Source of the DNA: Lineus longissimus
Taxonomy: Eukaryota; Nemertea; Pilidiophora; Heteronemertea; Lineidae
NCBI RefSeq assembly: GCF_910592395.1
Contig: NC_088319.1
Coordinates: 2,604,001-2,668,000, forward strand
DNA length: 64,000 nucleotides
Reading direction: 5' to 3'
Within the stretch, counting starts at the first letter, position 1, and every line of letters starts with the position of its first letter. The notes beneath the pieces are model-generated. The model made no database searches, was not told the DNA's origin, and saw only the letters and a program-made list of their open reading frames with translations. Positions 1 to 12,764 of the stretch are shown piece by piece. The position numbers were made by a program, and so were the translations under genes.

Positions 1-455
1 AGTGTTGATTGAGAGCTTTCCAACGATGGTCGTGTCAATAAGTCTACTAATGGTACCATCAGAAAGAGCTGATGAAGGACCTTCCGACGAATGGTCGTGT
101 CAATAGGTCTACTAATGGTACCATCAGAAAGAGCTGATGAAGGACCTTCCGACGAATGGTCTTGTCAATAAGTCTACTAATGGTACCATCAGAAAGAGCT
201 GATGAAGGACCTTCCGACGAATGGTCGTGTCAATAGGTTTACTAATGGTGCCATCAGAAAGTGTGCATTTAGAGTTTTCCAATGAATGGTCATGTCAATA
301 GGTTTACTAATGGTGCCATCACAAAGTTCTGATCAAGGACTTTCCAATGAATGGCGTCAATAGGTTTACTCATGGAACCATCAGTAAAGCAGATCGAAAG
401 CTTTCCAATAAATGGTCAAGTCAGTGTCGGCTTACATATAGAACCATCAATCAGA
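1..455. repeat. Tandem repeat array, about 64-bp unit
   Basis: About seven head-to-tail copies of a unit of roughly 64 bp. Each carries TCAATAGGTCTACTAATGG, then a CCATCAGAAAG step and a GACCTTCCGACGAATGG step. The first four copies (to about 250) are nearly identical; later ones (283-455) drift and lose bases. The array reaches the window edge, so its full length is unknown. No open frame runs through it. Confidence 0.9.
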
Positions 456-1112
456 AAGTGCTAATCAAGAGATTACCAGCCAATATTCTATGGCATTGAC
501 AGATATTATTACCAGAATGAAGAAAGAAGTTACAGCTTGAATAATTTGTCGGCCGGGCACTTAGCTGTCTGTTGTTATCCCATCTAAAGGAATTATGAGG
601 ATGTTTGGAACTGGAAATATGTTCACGACTTCCTGGTTGAACAACCATGTTATGTAACAGACACATTCCACTGCTTGGCATTTGGCCGAGTTTTAAAAAA
701 AATTCTGAACATTTGTTGCAAGAATTTTGACCAAATGTCATTGGTAGAATGTCATTTATTTGAAATATGCCACGCATTTATGGCCTTTGGGTGATTTTGG
801 CGACCTCTCAATTCGAGCGTTTTTTACATTCTCTTTGATTCAGAGAATCACTTGGGGAAGTTCCACACGGTCGTGAAAGGCCAAGTAGGATAAATTCAGC
901 AGCTTGGCATTCTTTAGGCCAAGTATGGATTCAACTTCGCTGATCTATACCTGGTTGGCCAATATTGCAGTTTTTTTCAAGAGAAGTCTTGAATATACAT
1001 GTACATGTACATGTATGTAGAGGCAGTACAACATGTCTCAGTGCATCTTGGCGACATGAAGCATTCTTTGAAATTTATCATGACTTAATTTTGTCTGAAA
1101 ATTTTTTTACAG

Positions 1113-2034
1113 AATGTTTTTGGAAAATCGCTGACGATCGTATCCAGATTCCACATCGTCATCGCCAACGTCACGACAATGGAGAGCGACCACGTGTGCA
1201 CCTCGACTACGGGGCAGTCCACCTGCACGCCAGACTGCGCCACCAAGGACCCTGCGGACCCCAAGCACGCTAAACATCCCTACAAGTTCTGGTGCAAACT
1301 CAAGGACATCCCAACCAGAATCAACATGTTCAAAGAGATCGTAAAACGCACGGTAAGCATCTTGCGATTTCACATATCATAATCTCTGGCGGAAATGACG
1401 TGATCATTGAATTTTTAGTGCGGCCATTTTGAAATATGGCGTACACTTAGTGCGTAGGTCAGCCTATTTACGATTATGATATCAGTAACCATGGTAGCGC
1501 CCTTTATTTACGTCCACTTAAATCACAGTGACGCCACCCTTAAAAATATCATAACTGGTATGATGACACGAAGTCCATTTGCCGCTTTCCTCTAGCAGGG
1601 CTTTGGGACGTCGAATGATGTATTGGCCACTCAGATGACCCCGATCAAGCTTGTCTGGCTAAGACGGCATGGGCCATGGAGCGTACATGGCTTTTGATTC
1701 GGCAATACCACACCTGATGTCTCACACTCTTGCTCGTGGAAAGTGTCAACAAGCATCGATTTAATATTGCAAATGGATGGAAATGAGAATGCGAAAAATC
1801 TAAATCTACCAATCACCAGATTTACACAAACTAAATCTCAACAATTGTCTATTTCAGATGGGAGCACTGAATATACAACACAGTCAAACGGATACTGTCG
1901 TAACGCTGACGTCATCTGACCTGGACATTTCCGAAGGAACCCGAATCACGTACAACTTCGCCTCGTTGTGGCAAATGAAGGAGCAAATGGGACTAGTAAA
2001 AAACGCAATGGGATTACTAAGTAATTATCTGTGA
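1113..2034 (+). CDS. Last two visible exons of an unrecognised, probably extracellular protein (5' partial)
   Basis: Exon 1113-1352 follows a TTTTTTTACAG acceptor and ends at ACG|GTAAGC. Exon 1858-2034 follows ATTTCAG. Both are phase 0 and join in one frame of 80 + 58 codons. The first exon has an N-glycosylation sequon (IANVTT) and a cluster of four cysteines (HVCTSTTGQSTCTPDC, then FWCKL), which fits an extracellular or luminal domain. The second contains GALNIQHSQTDTVV and DLDISEGTRITYNF and reads to a TGA at 2032-2034. A good donor (TCT|GTGAGT at 2030/2031) overlaps that stop, so the exon may splice onward instead. I do not recognise the family. Upstream exons lie outside the window or in the 0.5-1.1 kb stretch, where I could not identify one. 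Confidence 0.6.
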
Positions 2035-3110
2035 GTGCATATCGCTGCGTCTTACCAAAACATTCTGTGATACGAATCTCAATCTCATCTGCTGGCGGAG
2101 GAGATTTAAACAAAACCACCAGACGTTCTGGTCAGAGTGAATGCAGGAAATGACGTCACACGTGCTAGCCATATCACGGCACATCTATGATCTCAAAACA
2201 GACTGTGATACTGCTTAACTATGCACATTCCATACGGAGAAAGAATGTGTTCGAACTGAACAATTAACGCATGCGCAGACTATCATCTGCAGACAATTCC
2301 TCTGCGGCGTTATGGTATGCAGACTTTTTTATTTTTGCGGCCATTTTGGGTGGAGCCCAATTCATCCTATTGTCTACTACATATGTCATTAAAGGATGAG
2401 AAGTACGTTTCATATTTTTCGCCCTGCCTTTTAAATGATGCATTTTTCGCAACTTTCTTATTTATTTTGTGATGATTTCGCCTGAATAGAAGCTGCCTTA
2501 CTTCTATGTTTACTAGTAGACAAACGGAGAATTTAACTGTGCTGCCTATTTAGTTGAATCGTGGGCCTTATTTATTAAAGAATGTGTGTATTTATTGCTG
2601 ATACTACGCCCATGGTTTCAAGATATCACTTTTAAATGAATATTGCATTTATATGTTTCGCTTTCGATGTGAGAGTATGTCTGTTTAACTTTTGTGAACT
2701 GCCTGTAGGCCCCTGTGTAGATGTCCAATGCATTTGTAGTGAGTAGGCACTGTGTGCTTCTTTGTACATGCTTATATGTAAATGTGTATGTAAATTATTC
2801 CATGGCCTAGTCCCCAGGTGTCAAAAGCCTTACCCAGATATGCCTGGAAAGTAAAGCAATGATCACTGGAGACGGGGTTGACAAGTATAGCCTTTAAGTT
2901 ATGTGAACCTGCTGCAATATAATTTATAAATAAAATAATTCAAATAATCAAAGTAAGAATGACTTAATTTAGCTATTAATTGCAAATAAGTGTGTCCGAA
3001 CTGCTATCGTATATCCTTTGGACACGTTCGATCGAGGAAAAATGGCCTCATGATTGCCACAGTAGCTATAAGTATGTCTCAGCCAACATTACATGTCACC
3101 TTGGTTCAAT
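2035..3110. other. No gene seen
   Basis: AT-rich non-coding sequence downstream of the two-exon 3' end. It contains no convincing exon, RNA gene or named repeat. Reading frames here are short and lack splice or family support. Confidence 0.5.
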
Positions 3111-3111
3111 T

Positions 3112-3245
3112 TGTAAGGTAAGGTGGTGCAAATATAGCCCCCGGTACAATCACAACCTTCTTGTGCATTGATGTGTGCTGCCATTTCTTTCCTACACTGT
3201 GGAAGCTATAATTGTATCCCTGTGCCTTACAGTGGGTATTCTCCC
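3112..3245. repeat. Dispersed hairpin-like repeat, copy 1
   Basis: Shares the order AAGG(C/T)GGT(A/G)CAA..TATA, CAGTACAAT/GGTACAATC, CTGCCA, TTTCCTACACTGT, ATAATTGTA with 9746-9885. The two ends are loosely inverted (GGTGCAAATATAG against GCTATAATTGTA), so it may fold back. It is probably a short non-autonomous element. Confidence 0.5.
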
Positions 3246-3789
3246 AAGAGAAACCTTAGATCTTAAATCGGGGCCTATAAGACAAAGTTAACTACGGTCG
3301 ACTAGCACCCACCTGTTTAAGCCCGTGTACCAGTTGGCCTACGTTTGGTTGGGCCCATAGTTTATCTGTTCCACTTGCCGAATCAATTTGTCACACGATT
3401 ATATGTCATCGAAAATGACGAAAAATTGCCCTACGTACTATCAAGGGCATTTAGACCCTCAAGTTCTGGATCACCCCCCTCCCCCTCAACGAAACCCAGA
3501 CTTCGTAACATAAAGGGGAGGGATGGTTGTGGACGGAGTTCCTCTGATTCTTCAGAGCGCATCGAGGCTGGTTTGGAGAAATGATTTGCGGGACCCAGCG
3601 GACACCTGTTGAAACGATCATAGTATTGTACTGAGCCTTGAGTCATTGGAACAAACAGCGTTAGAAAGTGATAGCCTACGAATGGTGTATCCGACTCAAC
3701 TGGTTTACTATAAACTATTTAGTGGGGGAACGCGGCTGCAGGTTGATTGGTGAGTCAGATTCCCTTAACATGCAACAAACTGGCTCCGT

Positions 3790-4134
3790 TTACAAAAGAT
3801 CGTTATCATACGTTACGGCCTCATCGAATTGACGGAATGAGCGAAATATGATGGAACGGTTAAAATCATCTTTAATCCTCGCCAAAAGTTTTACAATTTG
3901 AGGGGGTGTATAGTAGCCGGGGATATTGCTGGACCGACACTTAACGTTCTGTGCCAACTTATTGATGTATTTATCTAGCGCCCTCTCCGAAGAGAAATCA
4001 TGCCAAGTCTCCGTCAGCGCGCTAGTCCTTCCATAAAAAAGAAAACATATTTGCCACTGTTTTGACGTGATTGTATCCTCTTCCATCATATTCCGTTCAT
4101 TCCGTTCCGTTCCGTCAATTCGGCACAGCCTCAT
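3790..4134 (-). CDS. Isolated 114-codon open frame, unknown
   Basis: An ATG at 4134 opens 114 codons, ending in TAA at 3790. The predicted protein is mixed charged and hydrophobic (KQWQICFLFYGRT, YTPPQIVKLLARIKDDF) and has no signal peptide, membrane span or domain I recognise. An acceptor-like CAAAG precedes the ATG, but no neighbouring exon in phase was found. It could be a chance frame, an exon of an unseen gene, or a transposon relic. It is listed only because its length and composition are less random than the surrounding frames. Confidence 0.2.
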   Translation of the reverse strand: MRLCRIDGTERNERNMMEEDTITSKQWQICFLFYGRTSALTETWHDFSSERALDKYINKLAQNVKCRSSNIPGYYTPPQIVKLLARIKDDFNRSIIFRSFRQFDEAVTYDNDLL

Positions 4135-4149
4135 CTTTGGCAAACGAGG

Positions 4150-5030
4150 AGAGATTTTAAATCAGTCCCAGACGCCGTAATTATTCTTTATGCTTTTGAA
4201 ATTATTTCAATCGATTCTTTTTTAGATTGATTGAATGATAACGTTGATGCGTCTAGCCTAGACATTAGAGAGGTTTCGCAAGCCTTACGAATGACCAAGT
4301 ACGAATGACGAAGTACATTCAAATGCATTTACCGATGACATTTTCTGACCCGTGCAACGTTTTTTTTGTGTTTCATCCCCTCACTGTTTTTCCCCTCTCT
4401 GTTTTGAAACGCTGAGAGACGGATGGACATCAGCGTTTCTCTGTTTACGCCGTGAAAAAGGCATGGTCTCTCACGGTGTCTATTGTATGGAAATACACTG
4501 AAATATGAAAAACAACCACTGATGCTAAACCGGGACCCATTTATATAGGATGCATGCAGTAAGGCAGGTTCGACAAACAGACCTATCTAGAGCCTCGCAC
4601 TGACTGTACGTGCGATTCGAACCTTGAACTTCTAGATCGCCAAGTCGAGAGTATAGATCTGAGCTTATAGATCAGAGCCAAGAGCGACTCCTGTCATTAT
4701 GAAAGCATGCATGCTCAATGCCTACTACACAAACATTGACGAATCGAATTCGTATCACTCGGCAAAATCTGTTCGAGCCTATGTGCTTTCATATCATTTT
4801 TCATCAGAATAGTTTACCTTTAAACCACAGAGATTTGATCTACTATATACCACTAATCGCCGCCGATAAAGCGTTAATTTATATCGTATCAATTTTCTTA
4901 ATGAGTCACTCGCGCTTACTCATACCAACTATCTACATACTTTTACTTTAGTTAACATATCGCACCCCTAGATTTATCACAACCAAACATTGAAGGTCTC
5001 GGTTTTGGCGATGATGTCACCATTGCTCGA
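4150..5030. other. No gene seen
   Basis: AT-rich non-coding sequence with no exon having splice and frame support. The open frame at 4718-4951 is AT-rich and has no recognisable features. Confidence 0.5.
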
Positions 5031-5345
5031 GAGGCTCTCGTTGAAGTTCATGTGGCTAGAATACTCTAAAGACTCCTCTGACTCGTCCACCAGCTTTGTC
5101 TTACATCTTGGCACCCCTAGATCTCGGCACTCCAGCTAATATTGAAAGTTGATATGACCATGCAGTGTTTCATAAGCTTTTGTTCAGGTTAGTGTGGCTA
5201 GAATACTCTGCAGACTTCTCTGATCCGTCTAGTAGCTCTGCCAGAGCCTTGGCCAACACTGTAAGTTGATCTCACGATGCAGTGCCTAGAATAGTGTCTA
5301 GAATACTCTAAAGACCAATCCGTCCTCCAGCTTTGCACATCTTTT
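5030..5345. repeat. Degenerate tandem repeats (AGAATACTCTAAAGAC unit)
   Basis: Three diverged copies, near 5050, 5192 and 5292, of a segment reading GTGTGGCTAGAATACTCT, then GACT.CTCTGA..CGTC..AGCT.TG. Spacing is about 100-145 bp. Flanking parts also recur (ATTGAAAGTTGAT and ACTGTAAGTTGAT). Confidence 0.65.
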
Positions 5346-5404
5346 TGATAACTCTAGAGGAGGGCCATTTGTCCGCTGACCCCACCACCTCCAGCTGTGC
5401 CTCT

Positions 5405-5930
5405 GTAAACAGGCCGTTTATTTCGTGACATTCACTACGGTTTTCTTTAAGCAAGCTGGTGATATCACCCCCCAACCCCCCCCCCCCCCCCCCCCCCCCC
5501 CCACTCCCTGGGAGAGACTCCGTTGGTCGTTTGAGGAGACTCTCATTAAACAGTGAGCTGCTGGCTACTGTTCAAAACCTGACCGAATTGGATTTTACGC
5601 AGCTCTATATACTGTATCAAAAGGTATCTACAAACGGGCCGTTTATTTCTTAGCGTTTACTACGAGAGGTCTTCTTCAAGGCCAGGTGATGTCATTGCCT
5701 GCTCCCTGGGAGAGACTCCGTTGGTCGTCTTTGGAAACTCTCATTAAACAGTGAGCTGCTGGCTACTGTTCAAAACCTGACCGAATTGAATGTTACGCAG
5801 CTCTAGGTACCGGGCCGTTTATTTCTGAGTGTTTAGTACGAGAGGTCTTCTTTAAGCTCTGATGATGTCATCGCCTGCTCCCTGGGAGAGACTCCGTTGG
5901 GATCATCCTGGGGGAGCCCCATTAAATCGT
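5405..5930. repeat. Tandem repeats of about 180-225 bp with a poly-C tract
   Basis: The segment GGCCGTTTATTTC, then a CTACGAGAGGTCTTC.T.AAG block, GTGATGTCAT, CTCCCTGGGAGAGACTCCG and CAGTGAGCTGCTGGCTACTG recurs with starts near 5410, 5637 and 5815. The first unit contains a run of about 30 cytosines at 5470-5502. The third unit is truncated. Confidence 0.8.
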
Positions 5931-8900
5931 TATACTTATTTTATTATTCCATCCTCACTTTACTCAACAGTGGCGCCAAAGAGATAAGAGAGTCATTTTG
6001 CCTCGTGTTTACGAACCGTACACTTGGTATTGGCAAATATTGGGTATGTTTTCTGCAAATGTAAGTAACCACGTTATTTCAAGTGATGCAGTGGCTTACT
6101 TGGTGGTTATTTTTACATTGAAAAAAAATCTTTCGTGGCTTTAATTGTCGAGGGATAAAATCATCGCGTGGCGAAATCAACATCTGAAACACGATTAGCC
6201 ATATGGGGTTACTGATATCAAAAACAAATAAGGCTTGCTTTTTAATTTTTGCTAATATGCTGCGTTCAGTCTTCAAGGCAATGTGTGTAGGTTCAAAATT
6301 CATATTTTGAAATTAAATTTTAGATTTGCCAATAGGCCTAGTCATGTTTGTATGTATTGAATACAAATGTCAAGAATACTGGTGCATACACAGATATACT
6401 ACATGCATGCCAAGTTTCATCGCGCTGGCGTTTATAGTTACTGCATGACCATGTTTATATCTTTGCTAATTACCAGCGGATAAATGCTAATGAACGAACT
6501 AAATGATTATGTTGACATTTTCAAAACTTACGTTGGCGCGAGATCGATGAGATGTAGTAGGCCACATGATATGCACGCGGTGAAATATCACACAAATTCA
6601 CCCTCGTGTATGATGGTTACAAATACCGTTGGAATGTGACCTAATCATCTCAGTCAAAGTACCCTCCACACGTGGCAGGCCACCGGTAATATGCGTTATG
6701 TAAACAACACATCAATGACAATGATCAATTTCGGACTTCCCCATAGGAATTTGGTTTTCCTATTTCTCATCTCTCTTCAAGTCAAGTACAATGTAAAATA
6801 ACAGGGCCTACTTTAGGGTTTGATACCACGCAGTGAGCTATGTGTCATTGTTTATACTCTCGTGGTATATGCCCTACTCTTCATTGTACTTCCCGAACAT
6901 CTGTTCGTTAAAAATTTGACATTTATAATTGAATTTGATATTTCCAATTGCGTAAATACCAACTGCATATGAATTTCAACATTGACTTAGTGTAGTCAGA
7001 TAAACAATTACTATTTATGCCAAGTTTCAGAAAATTCGTATGCATAATAACTGCACTAGAGCATTGTGTACAACTGCATCGCCACCAGCAATTACGAACG
7101 GTGAACTCCCCTTAATAGAAATACTTCCCATGATAAAATAATATCACAGTGTCATCGACCTGATTGAGGTTCATGTCATGGGTACATTTAAAAATAACCA
7201 TGCCGGTATGTTAAAGAGGTTGTTGCTTTTGACAGTGACTCGTGACAATTAGTGTACTTTCGAAGACACTGCCTGGATCAGTCTAACGAGGATAACCTGA
7301 GTATAGTGGCGCGACAACGACGTGATAATGTTTACATGTTATCACATGTAACGCGTCACGCTTTACTTCTAAAGAGTGACATGAAGAACGAACAAGTCAT
7401 CTCCAAAGAGCGGGCTAAACAATTCACGGTGTCGCTTTCATTCACGTCGTTTTTTCAAGCCTAAGTCAGCTAACGCGTGACAAGTGTTTCATGACAAGTG
7501 ACGACGTGAATCCCATGTAACTCCAGCCGACGAGGAATGTCCTAATAAAATCATTGATACCCCGCGGTAAAACGATTCACGACATGAAAAGGACCCATCA
7601 GTAGACTCACATGTCTCTTTTGAGAATTGATTTATAAAGGGTCGAACGTGGGCGTTAAATCTTCGCCCCCCGAGATGGCAATTCAAAATCGTAACTTATT
7701 CGTTTGATGGTAAAGCATTACGCCATAACTTCGGCAACGACCTAACATTAGAGAGGTCAAGATTTTAATACGAGAAAGAGAACGAAAATATTTTTTTCTG
7801 GTGGACGTTGGACAGTTATCGGGAGAACGAATATGGGTAGGCGTTCACGTCGGTGTTTTGGGGTTTTGCGAAAATTCCCTACTGTTTCTAGCCATCCCAG
7901 ACGGTAAGGACACACTTTTTCATTGCATTTCGAGACAACAGGCAACGCTACTATCCATTCTCAAAAGGCCACCTTGTCCTCGATCTCGCTCAAAATCTAA
8001 ACCTCTCTACTGTCTAATCTTGGTCAAACTTGTTATGACTGAGAATATATACAAATCGAAGCTAATTTCATGCCTGTTTCGACCGCCAATGCGCCTAAGC
8101 AAGTAAAATTGGCTGTTCACAAAACCGAAGTGTTGATTTAAATTATTATTGGGTCATTTGGCGGAAGTGTACTTCCTCATGTCAGCGGGGTATACAATCA
8201 ATTGAATGTTATCACAAAGATTTGTACTTAACGAAAACGCGCCGCGGCGGAAGTTTTGGTGACCTTCGTGAAAATTATCCCCAAATATCGCATTAGTCAT
8301 TTTCAAAATGACGCCTGCCCTTGAGAGTTGCGATCGTTCACTTGATTCGATTTTGTCAGGTGAAGTCTTGGGTCAAAAAACAAAACATTGTGGGCATGAT
8401 CAGTGACAGTGGTCTTCTTCGAGATCGATCAGATCTCGAAGAAGTGTCGCCGTCGAATCCTGGCCCTTGAAGCAATTAAAGTGTCGACTTCACACGGTGT
8501 CGCCGGAGTGACTGAAACAACAGCACACGAGAGTTTGTTTTGGTTGCGTCCAAAACACAAACACGTGGGTGAAACGAAGAATGGAAAGCGGCCCCACACG
8601 AAAAGCGCACTGATCGGCTTCGGAAGTGTTGGCTAATGATAGATTTCCTTGCCACTTGGACCAGGCATAACATTTCCTCCTTTTCTATGCCCACTGTTTG
8701 CCTAGGACATGCCCTTGTAATTGTAATACAAACGGTGGCATTACGACGATACTCACCGACGTCAATTTTTCAATAATTATTTCCTGTTTTCTCCTAGCTG
8801 TTGGTGAAGTCTTTGTGGTTTGAGAAGTCTTATAAAATCATGCCGTGGCACCTTTGTGTTGCTGAAAGTATACGGAAAGATTAAGGAAACATCAGGATAT

Positions 8901-9740
8901 TCTAAGACCAGTTATTTTTTCCTCGGAGCGTTCCTTAAGGTCAACTATTCCAAATATTATAGTCTGGGTTTCTTACTTTTCTTCTGTGGTTCCTATGTTT
9001 CCTAACCGAAAGAATCCACTGTGTTAAAAATTTGAAAATAACATTTTGTGTTTTTAATGAGTGTAAACGTCACATGACTTGTAATTTTCGTGGGATATAA
9101 GTTTAGCCGCAGAAGGAGACACACAGACGCTCAGGCTACATTGGCCGAGATTGTCAGACTGAGCGAGCGACCAACCACCTGGCGAGCAACGGTTCTCTAT
9201 GAGTGCAAAATAGCCGATTGTCATTATTATATGCTGTGTATACCTTCGTCAAGGTTTGGTGTGACCAATTTATGTAAGCGGTGTCCGGGTCGGCGTAAAT
9301 GGGGCCAAATCTTGCTCGCTCGTTTGTCAACTGTATTCTTACCTCTTTTTTGTGGAGAATGGGATTTGCTTTGATCTATCGTGTCTGTTACTGTTCAGCG
9401 TGCACAGCGCAGCCCTAAGTGGCCAGTGGCATCCAAGCACATCGCACCCACTGACCGCCAAGTATCTCATTAAAACACGGGTGTAACCAAAGACCGTCAA
9501 CTCTTCAGATAAAAAGAAGAAAGACAACATTCGGCGGCTATTCATGTTCCGTAAAATAGGACGATCCCGGTGTCAAAACTATTACATCACCGCCATGATT
9601 ACAGAGTAAAAGGCGCGTATAATAATGTTACGCGGCTTGATTTAAAGGGGGCAAAATAATGACCTTATGACCTTAAACTGTGACCTGACCCCATGAACAG
9701 ATACGGTGACCACCAAAATCAGAACCAGTCCCAATTACTA
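5931..9740. other. Long interval with no convincing gene
   Basis: I read both strands and found no pair of exons in phase and no recognisable domain. Frames of 60-100 codons at 6079-6303, 7252-7464, 7801-8106, 8403-8636 and 9090-9374 are of chance length, and several begin at non-ATG codons. 9661-9690 is a short run of TGACC/GACCTTA motifs. Confidence 0.5.
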
Positions 9741-9745
9741 TTGAT

Positions 9746-9885
9746 GTAAGGAAAGGCGGTACAATTATACCCTCAGTACAATTAAAGACTCTGTTAGCAT
9801 CATATAGTGTTCTGCCAGCTGTTTTCTACACTGTAAGGGCCATGATTGTACTCGGGCTATAATATTCTTAACTCTAAACAGAACT
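9746..9885. repeat. Dispersed hairpin-like repeat, copy 2
   Basis: Second copy of the element at 3112-3245. The ends GGCGGTACAATTATACCC and GCCATGATTGTACTCGGGCTAT are imperfect inverted repeats. CTGCCAGCTGTTTTCTACACTGTAAG in the middle matches the first copy. Confidence 0.5.
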
Positions 9886-12660
9886 CACAAATCTAGAACA
9901 CTTCACCAAATGCGATCAGAACTAAGATCACAATTGACACTTCAGACCAGCACCAGTTACAAATATGCGGCCCTCTCTCTAGCCAATTGCAATGGCTCGG
10001 GCTAGAATTCCAATTCTCCGAAAATTTTGAAAATCTGACAACCTGGTGTCAATCATTCTTAATTTTTGATAAATAACGGTTGTTTATTGAAACAGGGATA
10101 TTTTTGCTGCACGATTCCTATGTAAGTCCAAGTCCAGCCAACGTTTAAAACTATTACGCTGGTAACAGTGGTTATAAATACTTGGGCGCGCAGACCACTG
10201 TTAAGGCGTGTGGCACTAAATCTCCATCCAGATGACCACCACTCAAAAAGACAACCTATTTGCCGCACCTTTCTTTAACTGAATTTGATGGCCGTAAAAA
10301 TAGCCCCCCTCCCCCACACAGATGTCGCAAATATTGTCCACACACTAAATCAGATTGAATAGAGGCTGCAACCGTGTTGTCTCATTTTACCTCAATGACG
10401 AGTTTGGACAGTGGTCACTCCTTTTGGCCTGGGGCCACGGCCTCAGTCATGAGGTCAAAAATAGCTAAAATGAGAGTCGCAAAAACCTATTTGACAAATG
10501 TTTTCATTGTGTGAGAGAAGAACTGATAATTTAATGTAATTGAAGAAGGGAATACAATCCATTCATGATAATTGAATTTCCGACTTGTGCGCGGCCGCCC
10601 AGGAAGGTAACCGATTCGGCGACGCGGCAACAGATTGGAGTAATTTCGCGTCACCCACGTTTGTCCCGCCTACTTCCGTCACGCCGACTGAAAAGCCTTG
10701 GATGCCACACGCGGAACAAATATCACGCAATTCCGTGCGTAAATAGATGACTGTCTAATTGGACGAAAAAAGAACAGGGTTGTTTTTGTGGTAAATTGTC
10801 CACTGCTATTTTTATGGTGTCCTAACTGTTCGAGGGGTCAGCAGGGCAAGAGGACACTATTTCACGTAATCAAGTAGCGAAACCCCGAAATTAACCTTGC
10901 AAACTGAACCAATCATTATTTTTGGTAAATGCTCTATTGACTTTTTTCACATGTAGGCCTAATCACGATAATAGATGAGCAACCATCGTTTAAAAAAGAG
11001 AAACGGTGACGCATCGTTCCGGGTCGGCTGCAGACCGAGGACGCTGGCTCATTGACCTACCTGCAGACCATAACCCACACAGACACTTGACCACGTTCAA
11101 CCAGGTACAACCGCCACTCTGACCAGAAAGTGTTTGCATTTGGAACATTATTTACAAGTTTACAAGTATTATTGGAAGGATATACGGAAATGTTGTCAGT
11201 TGTTGTCAGTCATACGCGCCGCAAATTGGCCGATGATTGTTGAATGACTTCCCACTCAGCTCCAAGTGAACGTGCCGCCGCAAATTGTTATTTGATTGTT
11301 GAGTGACTTCCGTTGACGCGCCAGTGCGGTTTCTTTTGCTGTCTGACTTTGCACCTAGGTAGATCATGTCTGAGAGAGATCCTCATTGTGTTAATTGGTT
11401 TAAAATAAATAATTTCTCGTCTGCTTAGCAGACAATTTGTCAAGTATTTCCGAGTCGGTTTGTCTAAAGGGTAGACTAACCGTGTGAAATATTATAATTT
11501 GTGGTCGCGGGCCTACTGTGTGAGTCCGGTTTGGCTGAATCATGCACTTCAGACAATCGAGTATCGGTCTCGATTCGACAGAAAAGGTAAACAAAAGGTA
11601 CCGGTATCAGCGTGGAGATACCGCAATGTTCCCCGCAGATGCTAGCCTTGGAGATGCGGGATTGCTGCATTCGTTCAAGGCCCAAAAATTGCACTCGCAG
11701 TGCCGAAAATTCGCGTTTTCTGATGGTATGAACTTCCGGAAAACTTGACAAATCGAGAGTTGCGTGACGTCACAGGTGTCGTTATTGGTCGTGACGTGCC
11801 AGACGTCATGTGCCCGCGTTTCGTAGTCGATACTTAAATATTGACAATATAATTATTTAAAAATGCATCGTAGTATATTTTAGCCGTTAGAGCGTTGGTC
11901 TCAGGCCAGATTGCTCAGTCGCCGTTTGAATGAAGCGAGAAAAATCAAAAAGATTACGACAATGATAATTCGGACGCAAAAGCGGGTCATCTTCTATTAA
12001 ACATAACAAGGAAATTGCAAGTTATTGTTAATTCAAATGCTCAACGATTCTCCTCAATTTTAGATTACGCAATACGTAATCACTCGACGCCCATCACTTC
12101 GAGTGTAGGTGTGAGAGAGTTCAACGCGCACAGCGGTACGGTCCGCTTCAACCGCAAATTTGTCAGCGAGTAATTATAATGGCTTTCCGTTGTGTCACTG
12201 GTACCGCAATAGTGAGCACTGATGAATCAAGCACAGGATGGGTCGATCTAAAAACAAGCTTTGTTCTGTCAGTAGCTTCCGCGGACCGGAGCAGCGGCAT
12301 GACATAAAGCGCAGCCCGCGCCACTTGGCAGCTCGGGCGTCGCGAAGAAACAATCACTCAGACACCTTCAAATTTATTTATTTGCACATTGATTCAGAAG
12401 TAGACGGGTTTAGGGTGGTCCATCATTATGAATAGACGTGCGACGCATCTTCACACTGAAAGTGACCTTGCCGCCACACAAACCGTGCCGTATTTTATAC
12501 ACTCCCACGCATTTTGCCGCGAGCTGGTTTTCATTATCACTGACCCAAAATAAACTAAAACTGACAATAACCTGGACCCACATGACTTGTCACAATTGAA
12601 CAGTGAACTAAAAACAAACAGATCTGAAACTTGCCTATGAGATTTTCAGACAATTGACTG
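9886..12660. other. No gene seen
   Basis: Non-coding by inspection. A local duplication pairs CGCCGCAAATTGGCCGATGATTGTTGAATGACTTCC (11217-11252) with CGCCGCAAATTGTTATTTGATTGTTGAGTGACTTCC (11276-11311). CRE-like TGACGTCA occurs once near 11765, with no identifiable gene attached. Confidence 0.5.
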
Positions 12661-12661
12661 T

Positions 12662-12667
12662 TTTATT
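12662..12667 (-). terminator. Possible polyadenylation signal
   Basis: The minus strand reads AATAAA about 100 bp past the stop codon of the 606-codon frame that ends at 12765. Distance and strand fit a poly(A) signal for that gene, but this is inference from the hexamer alone. Confidence 0.35.
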
Positions 12668-12764
12668 CTTGAATATATATGAAAGTAAGATATTTTGTTC
12701 GTGGTTTCTTGCTAAATATCAAATCATATTGTCTTTTGTTCGTTTTGTTCGCTTATTTATCGGT